Below, one piece after another: positions 6,584-13,666 of a stretch of 13,922 nt of DNA. How positions within the stretch are numbered: the stretch's first letter is position 1; every line of letters begins with the position of its first letter. The position numbers and the translations under genes were made by a program. A model generated the notes under the pieces. The model worked only from the letters and a program-made list of their open reading frames with translations, was not told the origin of the DNA and searched no databases. Location of the stretch: positions 1 through 13,922 of the forward strand of contig JAUHYY010000018.1 of assembly GCA_030426295.1 (NCBI GenBank), in the 5' to 3' direction. This DNA is from a bacterium. GTDB taxonomy: Bacteria; Patescibacteriota; Gracilibacteria; UBA1369; GCA-2718715.

Positions 6584-7668
6584 TATAGAAGTTTAAGTAA
6601 CTCGTCGAATATGTAGTTTGTATCAGTTGGCCCAGGGAAGCTCTCTGGATGGAACTGTACAGATGCGTAAGGAAGTGATTCATGTTTGATTCCTTCTACT
6701 GTTTCGTCGTTAGCGTTTTCGAACCATACGTTCCAACCTTTAGGGATAGATTTTCTATCGATGTTGAACCCGTGGTTCTGAGTTGTTAGGTAGCATCGTC
6801 CTGTTTCTAGGTCGATACATGGTTGATTTTGTGATCTGTGTCCGTATTTAAGTTTGTAAGTTTTTGCTCCAGCAGCAAGTGCAAGAAGCTGGTTCCCAAG
6901 ACAGATACCAACTACTGGTATTTTTTGTTCCATTGCTTTCTTGATTCTGTCTATAAGTGTTTTAACCATTGCTGGATCACCAGGACCGTTTGAGATGAAT
7001 ATTCCATCGTATTCATGTTCTGAGTTCAAGAAATCGTAATCCCAAGGTACAACAACTACTCTGAATCCTCGGTTCACGATATTTCTAATGATGTTTAGCT
7101 TAGCTCCGCAATCGATTAGCATTACTGTTTTGTCTCCTGATCCATAAATCTTTGGTTCACGAGTTGTAACCATGCTAACTAGGTTTTCTTTGTTTGGATC
7201 TTGGAACTTGATGTCTCTTGGTTTTCTATCTTCTGTAACTATTGCACCAAGCATAGCTCCTTTTTCTCTAATCTTTTTTGTTAAAGATCTTGTGTCGATT
7301 CCAGTAATTCCTGGTACGTCATGTTCATTAAGCCAGTCAGATAGAGATTTAGTAGCTTCGTGATGATTGTATTCTTTTGAGTAGTCAGTAACGATTAGTC
7401 CTGCGATTTGAATTTCATCGCTTTCGAAGTTGCTAATGATTCCGTTTTCATCATGTTTAACGTCAGGTACCCCATAGTTACCGATTAGCGGGTATGTTGA
7501 GATCAGAATTTGTTTTTTGAATGATGGATCAGTAATACCTTCTGGGTAACCTACCATCCCTGTTGAGAAAACAACTTCACCATATGAATCGCAAAAAGCA
7601 CCGAAGCTTTCACCAACGTATTCGGTTCCGTCTTCGAGTACTAGTTTTATCTTTTTAATTTCTGACAT
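6583..7668 (-). CDS. carA: Carbamoyl-phosphate synthase small (glutaminase) subunit
   Basis: CarA hydrolyses glutamine and channels ammonia to CarB, which makes carbamoyl phosphate for pyrimidine and arginine synthesis. The 361 residues are full length. The N-terminal CPSase small domain includes GEVVFSTGMVGYPEGITDPS (30-49), and the class I glutamine amidotransferase domain has ISNGPGDP (225-232), the nucleophile C256 in GICLGNQ (254-260), and the His/Glu pair H340/E342 in FHPES. It is the first gene of the minus-strand run and its stop overlaps the exonuclease start. CarB is not in the window and should be encoded elsewhere. A TATAAT -10 lies upstream at 7721-7726, giving a leader of about 45 nt. 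The gene is divergent from the operon that ends in pyrB-pyrC. Confidence 0.96.
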   Translation of the reverse strand: MSEIKKIKLVLEDGTEYVGESFGAFCDSYGEVVFSTGMVGYPEGITDPSFKKQILISTYPLIGNYGVPDVKHDENGIISNFESDEIQIAGLIVTDYSKEYNHHEATKSLSDWLNEHDVPGITGIDTRSLTKKIREKGAMLGAIVTEDRKPRDIKFQDPNKENLVSMVTTREPKIYGSGDKTVMLIDCGAKLNIIRNIVNRGFRVVVVPWDYDFLNSEHEYDGIFISNGPGDPAMVKTLIDRIKKAMEQKIPVVGICLGNQLLALAAGAKTYKLKYGHRSQNQPCIDLETGRCYLTTQNHGFNIDRKSIPKGWNVWFENANDETVEGIKHESLPYASVQFHPESFPGPTDTNYIFDELLKLL

Positions 7669-7683
7669 AGATTGTTTTTTTGG

Positions 7684-7696
7684 TGATTGTAAATCA
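7684..7696. repeat. Short inverted repeat in the carA leader
   Basis: TGATT-GTA-AATCA is a perfect 5-bp inverted repeat with a 3-bp centre, lying between the predicted carA -10 and its ATG. It has the size of a small operator half-site pair. No known regulator motif is recognised and it could be chance in AT-rich DNA. Confidence 0.25.
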
Positions 7697-7720
7697 AGTA
7701 GCGTTTCCTTTCAAGATGAT

Positions 7721-7728
7721 ATTATACT
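7721..7728. promoter_or_regulatory. Overlapping divergent -10 elements between carA and the plus-strand operon
   Basis: The 89-bp gap 7669-7757 must drive both carA (minus) and the 7758-13666 operon (plus). The minus strand reads a consensus TATAAT at 7726-7721, although no good -35 lies 17 bp upstream of it. The plus strand reads TATACT at 7723-7728, also without a clear -35. If both are used, RNA polymerase could not occupy them at the same time, so the two directions would compete. A further AT-rich candidate for the plus strand is TATAAC at 7743-7748. Confidence 0.4.
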
Positions 7729-7757
7729 TTAGCTACAGAATATATAACTATAGATTT

Positions 7758-8243
7758 ATGAAAAGAAATTTAGTCATCGCTTTCTTTGTTTTGGTACTAA
7801 TAGTTGTAACGATAGTTGGCTTTAATTCTGGTAATGCTACAGGTAATATTTTTGTTGAAGTTGAGAAAGAAAAAGATTGGGGTGTTAGTTACTTAGTTGA
7901 GTTTTTAAATGAAGATAATGAAAGATTAGGTAGGGAGGTGAAGGTTACTGATTTAGATGATGAAGTAAAATTTAGTTATTCTGAGAATGCTAGGTCATTG
8001 CGGTTGACTGCTAATTTAGTTGATAGTGAAAGCAATGCGCTTTTTGATAGTTCTACTATTATAAGTTACAAATCTGTGGGATTTTTAAAAAATTCTTGTG
8101 AAAGTGAGGGAGATTTCAAAAGTTCTGGTAAACTAGTAGTCCTTTGTGATATTAAAAATGAACAAATGGCTTTGTCTTTTAGTTCGATTAGGGCTAAAAA
8201 GAAACAGACAAATAAAATAGAATTTAATAGAGTTACGAATTAA
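7758..8243 (+). CDS. N-terminally anchored extracytoplasmic protein, unknown family
   Basis: A 161-aa protein that I do not recognise. It starts with MKRN and a strong hydrophobic segment (5-22), which reads as a signal anchor or signal peptide, followed by GNATGN. The remaining ~130 residues are polar with alternating hydrophobic positions (for example VSYLVEFLN, VKFSYS, LRLTANLV), suggesting a beta-rich fold outside the membrane. Its only cysteines, C114 and C130, could form a disulfide. A basic stretch RAKKKQTNK (145-153) precedes the end. The open frame reaches further upstream to a TTG at 7680, but the ATG at 7758 gives a proper K/R-plus-hydrophobic N-terminus, so I chose it. It is the first gene of the plus operon, and its TAA overlaps the next ATG (TAATG). 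Confidence 0.75.
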   Translation: MKRNLVIAFFVLVLIVVTIVGFNSGNATGNIFVEVEKEKDWGVSYLVEFLNEDNERLGREVKVTDLDDEVKFSYSENARSLRLTANLVDSESNALFDSSTIISYKSVGFLKNSCESEGDFKSSGKLVVLCDIKNEQMALSFSSIRAKKKQTNKIEFNRVTN

Positions 8244-8488
8244 TGGAGTTTCTGAAGAGATTTTATAGAGGATTTATTGCTTTCGGTGATTTCTTAGGTT
8301 CGATAATGACTTTCCTTATTTTAACTGTTTTGTATTCAACGGTTGTATTGTTGGTTCGTGCCGTGGGGTTTGTATTTAGAAAGAAATTTGTAGATACAAC
8401 ATTTGATCGAGAAGCAGAAACTTATTGGCAAGAGGTTGATGAGCTAGAAAGTAATCTTGATTTAGAAACTATTAAACTGCCGTATTAA
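8243..8488 (+). CDS. Small single-helix membrane protein of the carbamoyltransferase cluster
   Basis: An 81-aa protein with an amphipathic, aromatic N-terminus (FLKRFYRGFIAFGDFLG, 3-19), one membrane helix (about 20-42), a basic stop-transfer sequence (RKKF) and an acidic cytoplasmic tail containing ETYWQEVDELE. Small proteins of this layout are common next to NodU/CmcH carbamoyltransferases, but the sequence is too short to name a family. It is not the multi-helix SxtJ type. Translation is coupled to the preceding gene by TAATG, and the carbamoyltransferase ATG follows 5 nt after its stop. The acidic tail could be a membrane dock for that soluble enzyme, which is inference. Confidence 0.72.
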   Translation: MEFLKRFYRGFIAFGDFLGSIMTFLILTVLYSTVVLLVRAVGFVFRKKFVDTTFDREAETYWQEVDELESNLDLETIKLPY

Positions 8489-8493
8489 GAATT

Positions 8494-10215
8494 ATGACTA
8501 AGAAAGTAAATATTATTGGTGTATCGTGTTTTTATCACGATTCTGCAGCTTGCTTAGTTCAAAATGGTAAGTTGATTGCTGCTACAGAAGAAGAAAGATT
8601 TACTCGAAAAAAATATGATCCTGACTTTCCGAAGAGGTCTATTGATTTTTGTTTAGAGAAAGGTGGTATCACTGAAGAAGATATCGATTATGTAGTTTTT
8701 TATGAAAAGCCTTTCAATAAGTTTGAAAGAATTTTGATGAATAGTCTGCAGTTTTATCCGAAGACTTGGTCTTGGTTCACTAAGGCGATTCCTGTTTGGC
8801 TTAGAGAAAAGCTTTGGTTTAGTCATGTCTGGAACAGCAATTATAAGAAGGCAAAGAAAGCACAGATTATGTATTGTGATCATCATTTGTCGCATGCGGC
8901 TTCGAGTTATTTCTGTTCTGATTTTGATGAAGCGGCTTTGCTTACGACTGACGGGGTAGGTGAGTGGACTACTTCTGCACTTGGCTATGCAAAAGGAAAC
9001 GATATTTTCTTTGACCGAAAGTTAGAGTATCCGCATTCCCTTGGGCTTTTGTATAGTACTATGACAGCATTTCTTGGGTTTAAAGTTAATTCAGATGAGT
9101 ATAAGGTTATGGGATTAGCTTCTTATGGAGAGCCAAAGTATATTGATAGAATTTGTAAGATGGTTGATATCAAAGAAGATGGAAGTTTTCATTTAAATAT
9201 GGATTACTTTGCTTTTCAGCATAGTATGGTTAGTTACAGTAAGAAGTTTGTTGAGCTTTTTGGTCCGCCAAGAAAACCAGAATCGAAGTGTTTTCAGTAT
9301 CATGCTGATTTGGCAGCTAGTGTTCAGAAGGTTACTGAAGAAATTTTGATTAAGCAGGCAAGTACTTTGTACGAGAAATATAAGTGTAAGAACTTGTGTA
9401 TGGCCGGAGGTGTAGCGCTTAATTGTGTGGCTAATGGTCGGATCTTTAGAGAGACACCATTTGAAGAGATTTATGTGCAGCCTGCAGCTGGTGATGCTGG
9501 AGGAGCAGTTGGTGCTGCTTTCTATGTTTATAATCATGTTCTTGATAATAAAGAAAGATTTAGACTTGAAGATGTTTATCTTGGTTCAGATTTCAGTGAT
9601 GACGAGATAAGAGAATTTTTGGATAGTCATGAAATCCTTTATGAAAGATTTGATGATAAACGATTAGTAGAGGTTACTGCTGAGGCTATTACTAATGGTA
9701 ATGTGATTGGATGGTTCCAAGGTCGACAAGAGTTTGGTCCTAGAGCATTGGGTCATAGATCTATCTTGGCTGATCCGACTAATTTAGAGATGCAAAATAT
9801 TTTGAATGCAAAGATTAAACATCGTGAATTGTTTAGACCTTTTGCTCCTTCTGTTTTGAAAGAGCATGCAGATGACTACTTTGAGTTAGAAGGTAAAGAG
9901 AGTCCGTTTATGTTAATTGTTGCACCAGTAAAAGATGAGCATAAATATAAGTTGCCAGCTATTACTCATGTAGATGGATCGGCAAGAATCCAAACTGTTG
10001 ATAAAAATGTTAATGAAAAATACTACAACTTGATTAAAGAAATAGGTGATAGGAATGGATACTACCTTACAGTAAACACATCTTTTAATGTTCGAGGAGA
10101 ACCTATTGTGCGAACTCCAGAGGAAGCTTACAATTGTTTCATGAAGACTGAGATGGATGTACTTGTTTTAGGTAATTACTATTTAACTAAGAAGTATTCG
10201 AAAAAGAAGAACTAA
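8494..10215 (+). CDS. NodU/CmcH-type O-carbamoyltransferase
   Basis: A 573-aa enzyme that transfers the carbamoyl group of carbamoyl phosphate, through carbamoyl-adenylate, to a hydroxyl of an acceptor. Relatives act on antibiotics (TobZ, CmcH), Nod factors (NodU) and saxitoxin (SxtI). The N-terminal Kae1-like half shows YHDSAACLV (14-22), the ATP/metal motif DHHLSHAASS (129-138), TTDGVGEW (151-158) and AGGVALNCVANG (304-315). The C-terminal carbamoyltransferase domain (about 370-565) carries GWFQGRQEFGPRALGHRS (406-423), LFRPFAPSV (446-454) and NTSFNVRGEP (528-537). All conserved blocks are present and the length is normal. It is soluble. The acceptor cannot be read, but membrane-anchored neighbours suggest an envelope or exported molecule. 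The co-operonic pyrB competes for the same carbamoyl phosphate. Confidence 0.94.
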   Translation: MTKKVNIIGVSCFYHDSAACLVQNGKLIAATEEERFTRKKYDPDFPKRSIDFCLEKGGITEEDIDYVVFYEKPFNKFERILMNSLQFYPKTWSWFTKAIPVWLREKLWFSHVWNSNYKKAKKAQIMYCDHHLSHAASSYFCSDFDEAALLTTDGVGEWTTSALGYAKGNDIFFDRKLEYPHSLGLLYSTMTAFLGFKVNSDEYKVMGLASYGEPKYIDRICKMVDIKEDGSFHLNMDYFAFQHSMVSYSKKFVELFGPPRKPESKCFQYHADLAASVQKVTEEILIKQASTLYEKYKCKNLCMAGGVALNCVANGRIFRETPFEEIYVQPAAGDAGGAVGAAFYVYNHVLDNKERFRLEDVYLGSDFSDDEIREFLDSHEILYERFDDKRLVEVTAEAITNGNVIGWFQGRQEFGPRALGHRSILADPTNLEMQNILNAKIKHRELFRPFAPSVLKEHADDYFELEGKESPFMLIVAPVKDEHKYKLPAITHVDGSARIQTVDKNVNEKYYNLIKEIGDRNGYYLTVNTSFNVRGEPIVRTPEEAYNCFMKTEMDVLVLGNYYLTKKYSKKKN

Positions 10216-10228
10216 ATTTAGTGAGTTT

Positions 10229-10234
10229 AAGAGG
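10229..10234 (+). promoter_or_regulatory. Shine-Dalgarno-like site deciding the GTG start
   Basis: AAGAGG lies 9 nt before the GTG at 10244. It is the only convincing Shine-Dalgarno in front of any gene in the window and supports GTG as the real start. The ATG two bases earlier (10242) is in another frame and meets TGA at once. Confidence 0.55.
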
Positions 10235-10243
10235 ATTTTTTAT

Positions 10244-11338
10244 GTGAATCTTGCTGTACTCGTAGTTTTTGCAGTGATTGCTGTTGGTGCATATGAAGTT
10301 TATTTGAGAGTTAATAATGCACTTAATTTCGATTCAAAAACGGCAGTTGGACTTCCGATTTTTACAGATAGTGAAGAGATGGGTTGGGAGCATGAGCCAA
10401 ATTCTTTGATAGAGGATTACAATGGTGAGAACTTAGTTATTAATGCTTTTGGTCATAGAGACACTGTTAAGCTTGATGCTGAAAAGAGTATTTTGATGCT
10501 TGGTGACTCTTTTACTTTTGGAATCAATGCAAAACAGTCTGAAATTTTCCCGGTTCTGATTGATGAGGAACTTAAGGGGTATGATTTATATAATGAAGGT
10601 ACTATTGGATTCACTACTGATAATCATTCTGCATATTTGAATAAGTATGTTTTGGGTGATGACAAGGTGATTGAGCCTGACTTGGTTGTATTGAATTTCT
10701 TTGTTGGCAACGATGTAACTGAACTTCGACGGCATAATGTGTTGCTTGATGATAATGGGATTCCAGCTATGCTTGAGGATGATGAAGTTTTTGTTGGAGA
10801 CGATAAGACTCTACAGTCTTTGTCTACACCTGAGCCTGTATCGCATGCTTTATATAACTTATCTAATAAGTGGGAGGCTTTTCGTCGGCAAATGGGTTGG
10901 TATGTAAATGAAAATCCGACTTTGACTTGGCCAGTGTTCTTGTCCGCCGAACATCCATCTCAAGATCCAAGCTTAGAGATTTATTGGTCTGAAACAGAGG
11001 GCTATCTCAAGGGGATTCAAGAAGCTTTAGATCAGCGAGGAATTGAGTTTTTTGTAGCTATTATTCCTATGGATGTGCAAGTTTCTAAAGTTTATTGGGA
11101 CAAATATCCAGGTATGCCATTTGGGCAAGAAGCATTTGATTCGAAGAGACCTCAAAATAGACTTGCTGATTTTTTCACTGAAGAAGGAATCGACTTTGTA
11201 GATTTGCTCCCGATTTTCCAGTTTGATAAGCGTAAAGAACAGATTTACTTTGCAAAAGATGATACCCATTTCACAAGCTATGGACATCAAGTTACAGCTA
11301 ATGCTATCTTACAAAAAATAAATAGTTATCTTGAATAA
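10244..11338 (+). CDS. Membrane-anchored SGNH/GDSL-type hydrolase
   Basis: A 364-aa protein with an N-terminal membrane helix (3-20) and an extracytoplasmic SGNH hydrolase domain. The nucleophile motif is LMLGDSFTFG (84-93, S89), the oxyanion-hole glycine is probably in NEGTIGFTTDN (117-127), the block III Asn is N156 in FFVGNDVTE (152-160), and the catalytic pair is D339/H342 in DDTHFTSYGH (339-348). An inserted region (about 165-245) separates blocks III and V. Such enzymes add or remove acyl groups on glycans or lipids. Members commonly accompany NodU/CmcH carbamoyltransferases, so it probably acts on the same product. The gene starts with GTG, 28 nt after the carbamoyltransferase stop, and is followed after 3 nt by the DUF5989 gene. 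Confidence 0.88.
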   Translation: MNLAVLVVFAVIAVGAYEVYLRVNNALNFDSKTAVGLPIFTDSEEMGWEHEPNSLIEDYNGENLVINAFGHRDTVKLDAEKSILMLGDSFTFGINAKQSEIFPVLIDEELKGYDLYNEGTIGFTTDNHSAYLNKYVLGDDKVIEPDLVVLNFFVGNDVTELRRHNVLLDDNGIPAMLEDDEVFVGDDKTLQSLSTPEPVSHALYNLSNKWEAFRRQMGWYVNENPTLTWPVFLSAEHPSQDPSLEIYWSETEGYLKGIQEALDQRGIEFFVAIIPMDVQVSKVYWDKYPGMPFGQEAFDSKRPQNRLADFFTEEGIDFVDLLPIFQFDKRKEQIYFAKDDTHFTSYGHQVTANAILQKINSYLE

Positions 11339-11341
11339 GAT

Positions 11342-11500
11342 ATGGCGAGATTAAAAACATTAGGGCACCTCATAAGGTTCTTGTTTTCCCGAAAAAGATT
11401 TTGGCTTGCGCCGATTCTGATCGTGTTGATTTTACTTGGATCACTATTAATTTTCACTCAAGGAACAATCCTTGCTCCATTTGTTTATACACTTTTCTAG
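11342..11500 (+). CDS. DUF5989-type membrane microprotein (SxtK-like)
   Basis: A 52-aa ORF in the 163-nt space between the SGNH and pyrB genes. It has a basic N-terminal amphipathic segment (HLIRFLFSRKRFWLAP, 9-24), one hydrophobic helix of ILIVLLLLGSLLIF type (25-38) and the ending FTQGTILAPFVYTLF. The W-L-P-I entry to the helix and the terminal APFVYTLF are what I know from DUF5989 proteins, found beside NodU/CmcH carbamoyltransferases and related to SxtK of saxitoxin clusters. Its ATG lies 3 nt after the SGNH stop, and pyrB starts 1 nt after its TAG. Function is unknown; the constant partnership suggests a membrane adaptor for the carbamoylation module. Any annotation with a length cut-off near 60 codons would miss it. 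Confidence 0.87.
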   Translation: MARLKTLGHLIRFLFSRKRFWLAPILIVLILLGSLLIFTQGTILAPFVYTLF

Positions 11501-11501
11501 T

Positions 11502-12401
11502 ATGCAAAATTTACTTTCAACATCAGAGCTTACAAAAGAATTAGTTATGGAACTGATGGAGTCTGCAGACTCTTATTATGATTTAGCTAATTGTAAAGGT
11601 TCTTCAAATGAACTTGAAGGTAAAATCCTAGCTGCTTTGTTTTATGAGCCATCAACTCGAACAAGACTTTCTACAGAAACTGCGATGCTTAGACTCGGAG
11701 GTCGAGTAATTACTGCTGTTGGAGAAGAGTATTCATCATTAAGAAAAGGGGAGTCCTTAAAAGATACAGCAAAAGTGATTAGTAATTATGCGGATGTTGT
11801 AGCGATTAGACATAAACAAGCAGGATCTGCAAAAGAATTTGCAGAAGGTGCATCTGTTCCAGTAATTAACTGTGGAGACGGACCTGCTGATCATCCAACT
11901 CAAGCACTGCTCGAGGCTTATCAGCTTTATAGAACTTTCGGTAAACTTGATGGTCTTACAATCGCTTACATTGGTGACTTAAAGAATAGTAGAACATCGA
12001 ATGCGCTCTTGAAGCTTCTATCTAACTTTGGAGGAAAAGCGAAACTCCTTTCGCCACCAAGTTTGAAGCTTGTTGAAGAATCAAAATATGAAGGTATTGA
12101 ATACCAAGAATGTGAAACAATTGAAGAGGCTCTAAGTGGCGTTGATGCCATTTATAGTTCTAGGGTTAGAGTAGAGTACTTTGATGATCAGTCTGAATAT
12201 GAAAGACTCAAAGCATACTTTGTTCTAACTCGTGAACTGCTTGAAACTAACTGCCCGGATGCAGCTTTATTACATGCTCTACCAAGAATTGATGAGATTC
12301 CTGAAGAAGTAGATGATTGGAAAGGAGCTAAGTATTTCGAGGCATTAGCAGGTGGTGTTGCAGTTAGAATGGCATTGTTAAAGAAATTGTTATGTTCTTA
12401 A
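11502..12401 (+). CDS. pyrB: Aspartate carbamoyltransferase catalytic chain
   Basis: PyrB condenses carbamoyl phosphate with aspartate to carbamoyl-aspartate, the committed step of pyrimidine synthesis. The 299 residues are full length. Carbamoyl-phosphate ligands are in STRTR (51-55), R103-H104 and HPTQ (131-134). The flexible loop SLRKGES (79-85) supplies S79 and K82, aspartate contacts include SRVRVEYF (220-227), and HALPRIDEI (258-266) is diagnostic for ATCase over ornithine carbamoyltransferase. The open frame extends upstream to 11472, but that start would overlap DUF5989 by 29 nt and add unmatched residues; the ATG at 11502 gives the normal N-terminus. No regulatory chain (pyrI) is present. 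Its end overlaps pyrC by 10 nt. Confidence 0.95.
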   Translation: MQNLLSTSELTKELVMELMESADSYYDLANCKGSSNELEGKILAALFYEPSTRTRLSTETAMLRLGGRVITAVGEEYSSLRKGESLKDTAKVISNYADVVAIRHKQAGSAKEFAEGASVPVINCGDGPADHPTQALLEAYQLYRTFGKLDGLTIAYIGDLKNSRTSNALLKLLSNFGGKAKLLSPPSLKLVEESKYEGIEYQECETIEEALSGVDAIYSSRVRVEYFDDQSEYERLKAYFVLTRELLETNCPDAALLHALPRIDEIPEEVDDWKGAKYFEALAGGVAVRMALLKKLLCS

Positions 12402-13666
12402 TTAAAGGTGGAGTAGTTGTAAATCATGATGGTCGTAAAGAACTTGATGTTCGAATTAATGACGGTCTAATTTCTGAAATTGGTCATGACCTTGAAGCTA
12501 AAGAAGGTGAAGAAGTAATCAATGCTGCTGGGAAGTTTATTTTGCCTGGGGCTATTGATGTGCATGTGCATATGAGAGACCTTGGTGCATCGCATAAAGA
12601 AGATTATAAAACTGGTACAACTGCAGCTATTCATGGTGGAGTGACTACAGTTTTTGAAATGCCGAATAGTAATCCTCCAACTATTGATCAGGAATCTTTA
12701 GAGCTTAAGTTGAAGGCTGTAGATGAAAGAGCAATCTGCGATATGAAAGTTTATGTCGGGGCAACTCCTGATAATTTAGATATCTTGCCTGAGTTAACTA
12801 AGCATCCTCGTGTTGCTGGTATTAAGGCTTATTTGGGGAGTAGTACTGGTAACTTACTTTTCGATAATAAGGATTTATGGGACCGACTTCTAAGTGAAAA
12901 TAAAGATACTTTGGTTGCAGTTCACGCGGAATGTGAATGTATGATTAATCAAAATACTGAAAAGTTTAAAGATATTCATGATCCAGAAATTCATAGTGTG
13001 ATTCGAGGTAATGATGTTGCTGAAGCTGCTACAAGAAAGATTATTGAAGTAGGATTTAAGCATAATGCACGTTTGCATATTGCTCATATGAGTACTAAAG
13101 AAGAGTTATTTGCTGTTAAGGAATACAAAGAAAAAGGTTACACAAATCTTTCGTGTGAGGTTTGTCCCCATCATTTATTTTTTACTACAAATGATTACGA
13201 TAAGCTGAGCACTTACTTGAGAGTTAATCCGCCTGTACGGTCGAAAGAAGATAGAAATGCTTTGTGGGAGGATGGTATCGCTCTAGGAGTTGTAGATATT
13301 TATGCGACTGATCATGCTCCGCATACTGTTGAAGAAAAAGAACAAGATTATTGGAAAGCTCCATCAGGAATGCCTGCAGTACAAGAAGCTGGAGTATTAT
13401 TAATGTCTAAGGTTCATGAAGGTGAGTTATCGCTAGAGAAATTTGTTGAACTAAGATCCTTCAAGCCTGCAGAGATTTATAGACTTGAAGACAGAGGTTA
13501 TATTAAAGAAGGTCTGAGAGCAGATATTGCAATTTGGGATATTGAAAAACCCTTTAAAATTACTAAAGACTGGTTGAAGTCAAAATGTGGATGGTCAAAC
13601 TATGAAGGGTTTGACTGCTTTGGTGAAGTACAGCATGTGTTTGTTGAAGGAGAGAAGGTGCTTTAG
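12392..13666 (+). CDS. pyrC: Dihydroorotase
   Basis: PyrC cyclises carbamoyl-aspartate to dihydroorotate, the reaction after PyrB. The 424-aa protein is an amidohydrolase TIM barrel with a small composite beta-sandwich at both ends. Metal ligands are visible: H58 and H60 in IDVHVHMRD (55-63), H178 in AVHAE, H232 in HIAHMS and D307 in ATDHAPH. K145 in GIKAYLGSSTGN (143-154) is the candidate carboxylated bridging lysine. Substrate-contact blocks include EMPNSNPPT (89-97) and VNPPVRSKED (278-287). It belongs to the longer, allantoinase-like dihydroorotase class, and the operon with pyrB makes dihydroorotase the clear call over allantoinase. Its ATG lies inside the last codons of pyrB, a 10-nt overlap. 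The stop is TAG, one of only two in the window. Confidence 0.95.
   Translation: MFLIKGGVVVNHDGRKELDVRINDGLISEIGHDLEAKEGEEVINAAGKFILPGAIDVHVHMRDLGASHKEDYKTGTTAAIHGGVTTVFEMPNSNPPTIDQESLELKLKAVDERAICDMKVYVGATPDNLDILPELTKHPRVAGIKAYLGSSTGNLLFDNKDLWDRLLSENKDTLVAVHAECECMINQNTEKFKDIHDPEIHSVIRGNDVAEAATRKIIEVGFKHNARLHIAHMSTKEELFAVKEYKEKGYTNLSCEVCPHHLFFTTNDYDKLSTYLRVNPPVRSKEDRNALWEDGIALGVVDIYATDHAPHTVEEKEQDYWKAPSGMPAVQEAGVLLMSKVHEGELSLEKFVELRSFKPAEIYRLEDRGYIKEGLRADIAIWDIEKPFKITKDWLKSKCGWSNYEGFDCFGEVQHVFVEGEKVL

Noticed and set aside
7680..7757. Upstream extension of the first plus-operon gene to a TTG at 7680
   Set aside because: It would start before the likely promoter elements. The ATG at 7758 gives a standard K/R-plus-hydrophobic N-terminus.
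9193..9537. 114-codon minus-strand frame
   Set aside because: It is antisense to the carbamoyltransferase, inside well-conserved coding sequence, with no recognisable domain.
11472..11501. Upstream extension of pyrB to an ATG at 11472
   Set aside because: It would overlap the DUF5989 gene by 29 nt and adds residues not seen in PyrB. The ATG at 11502 gives the usual N-terminus.
12392..13666. Allantoinase for the 424-aa amidohydrolase
   Set aside because: The motifs fit both families, but the 10-nt overlap with pyrB and carA nearby make dihydroorotase far more likely.
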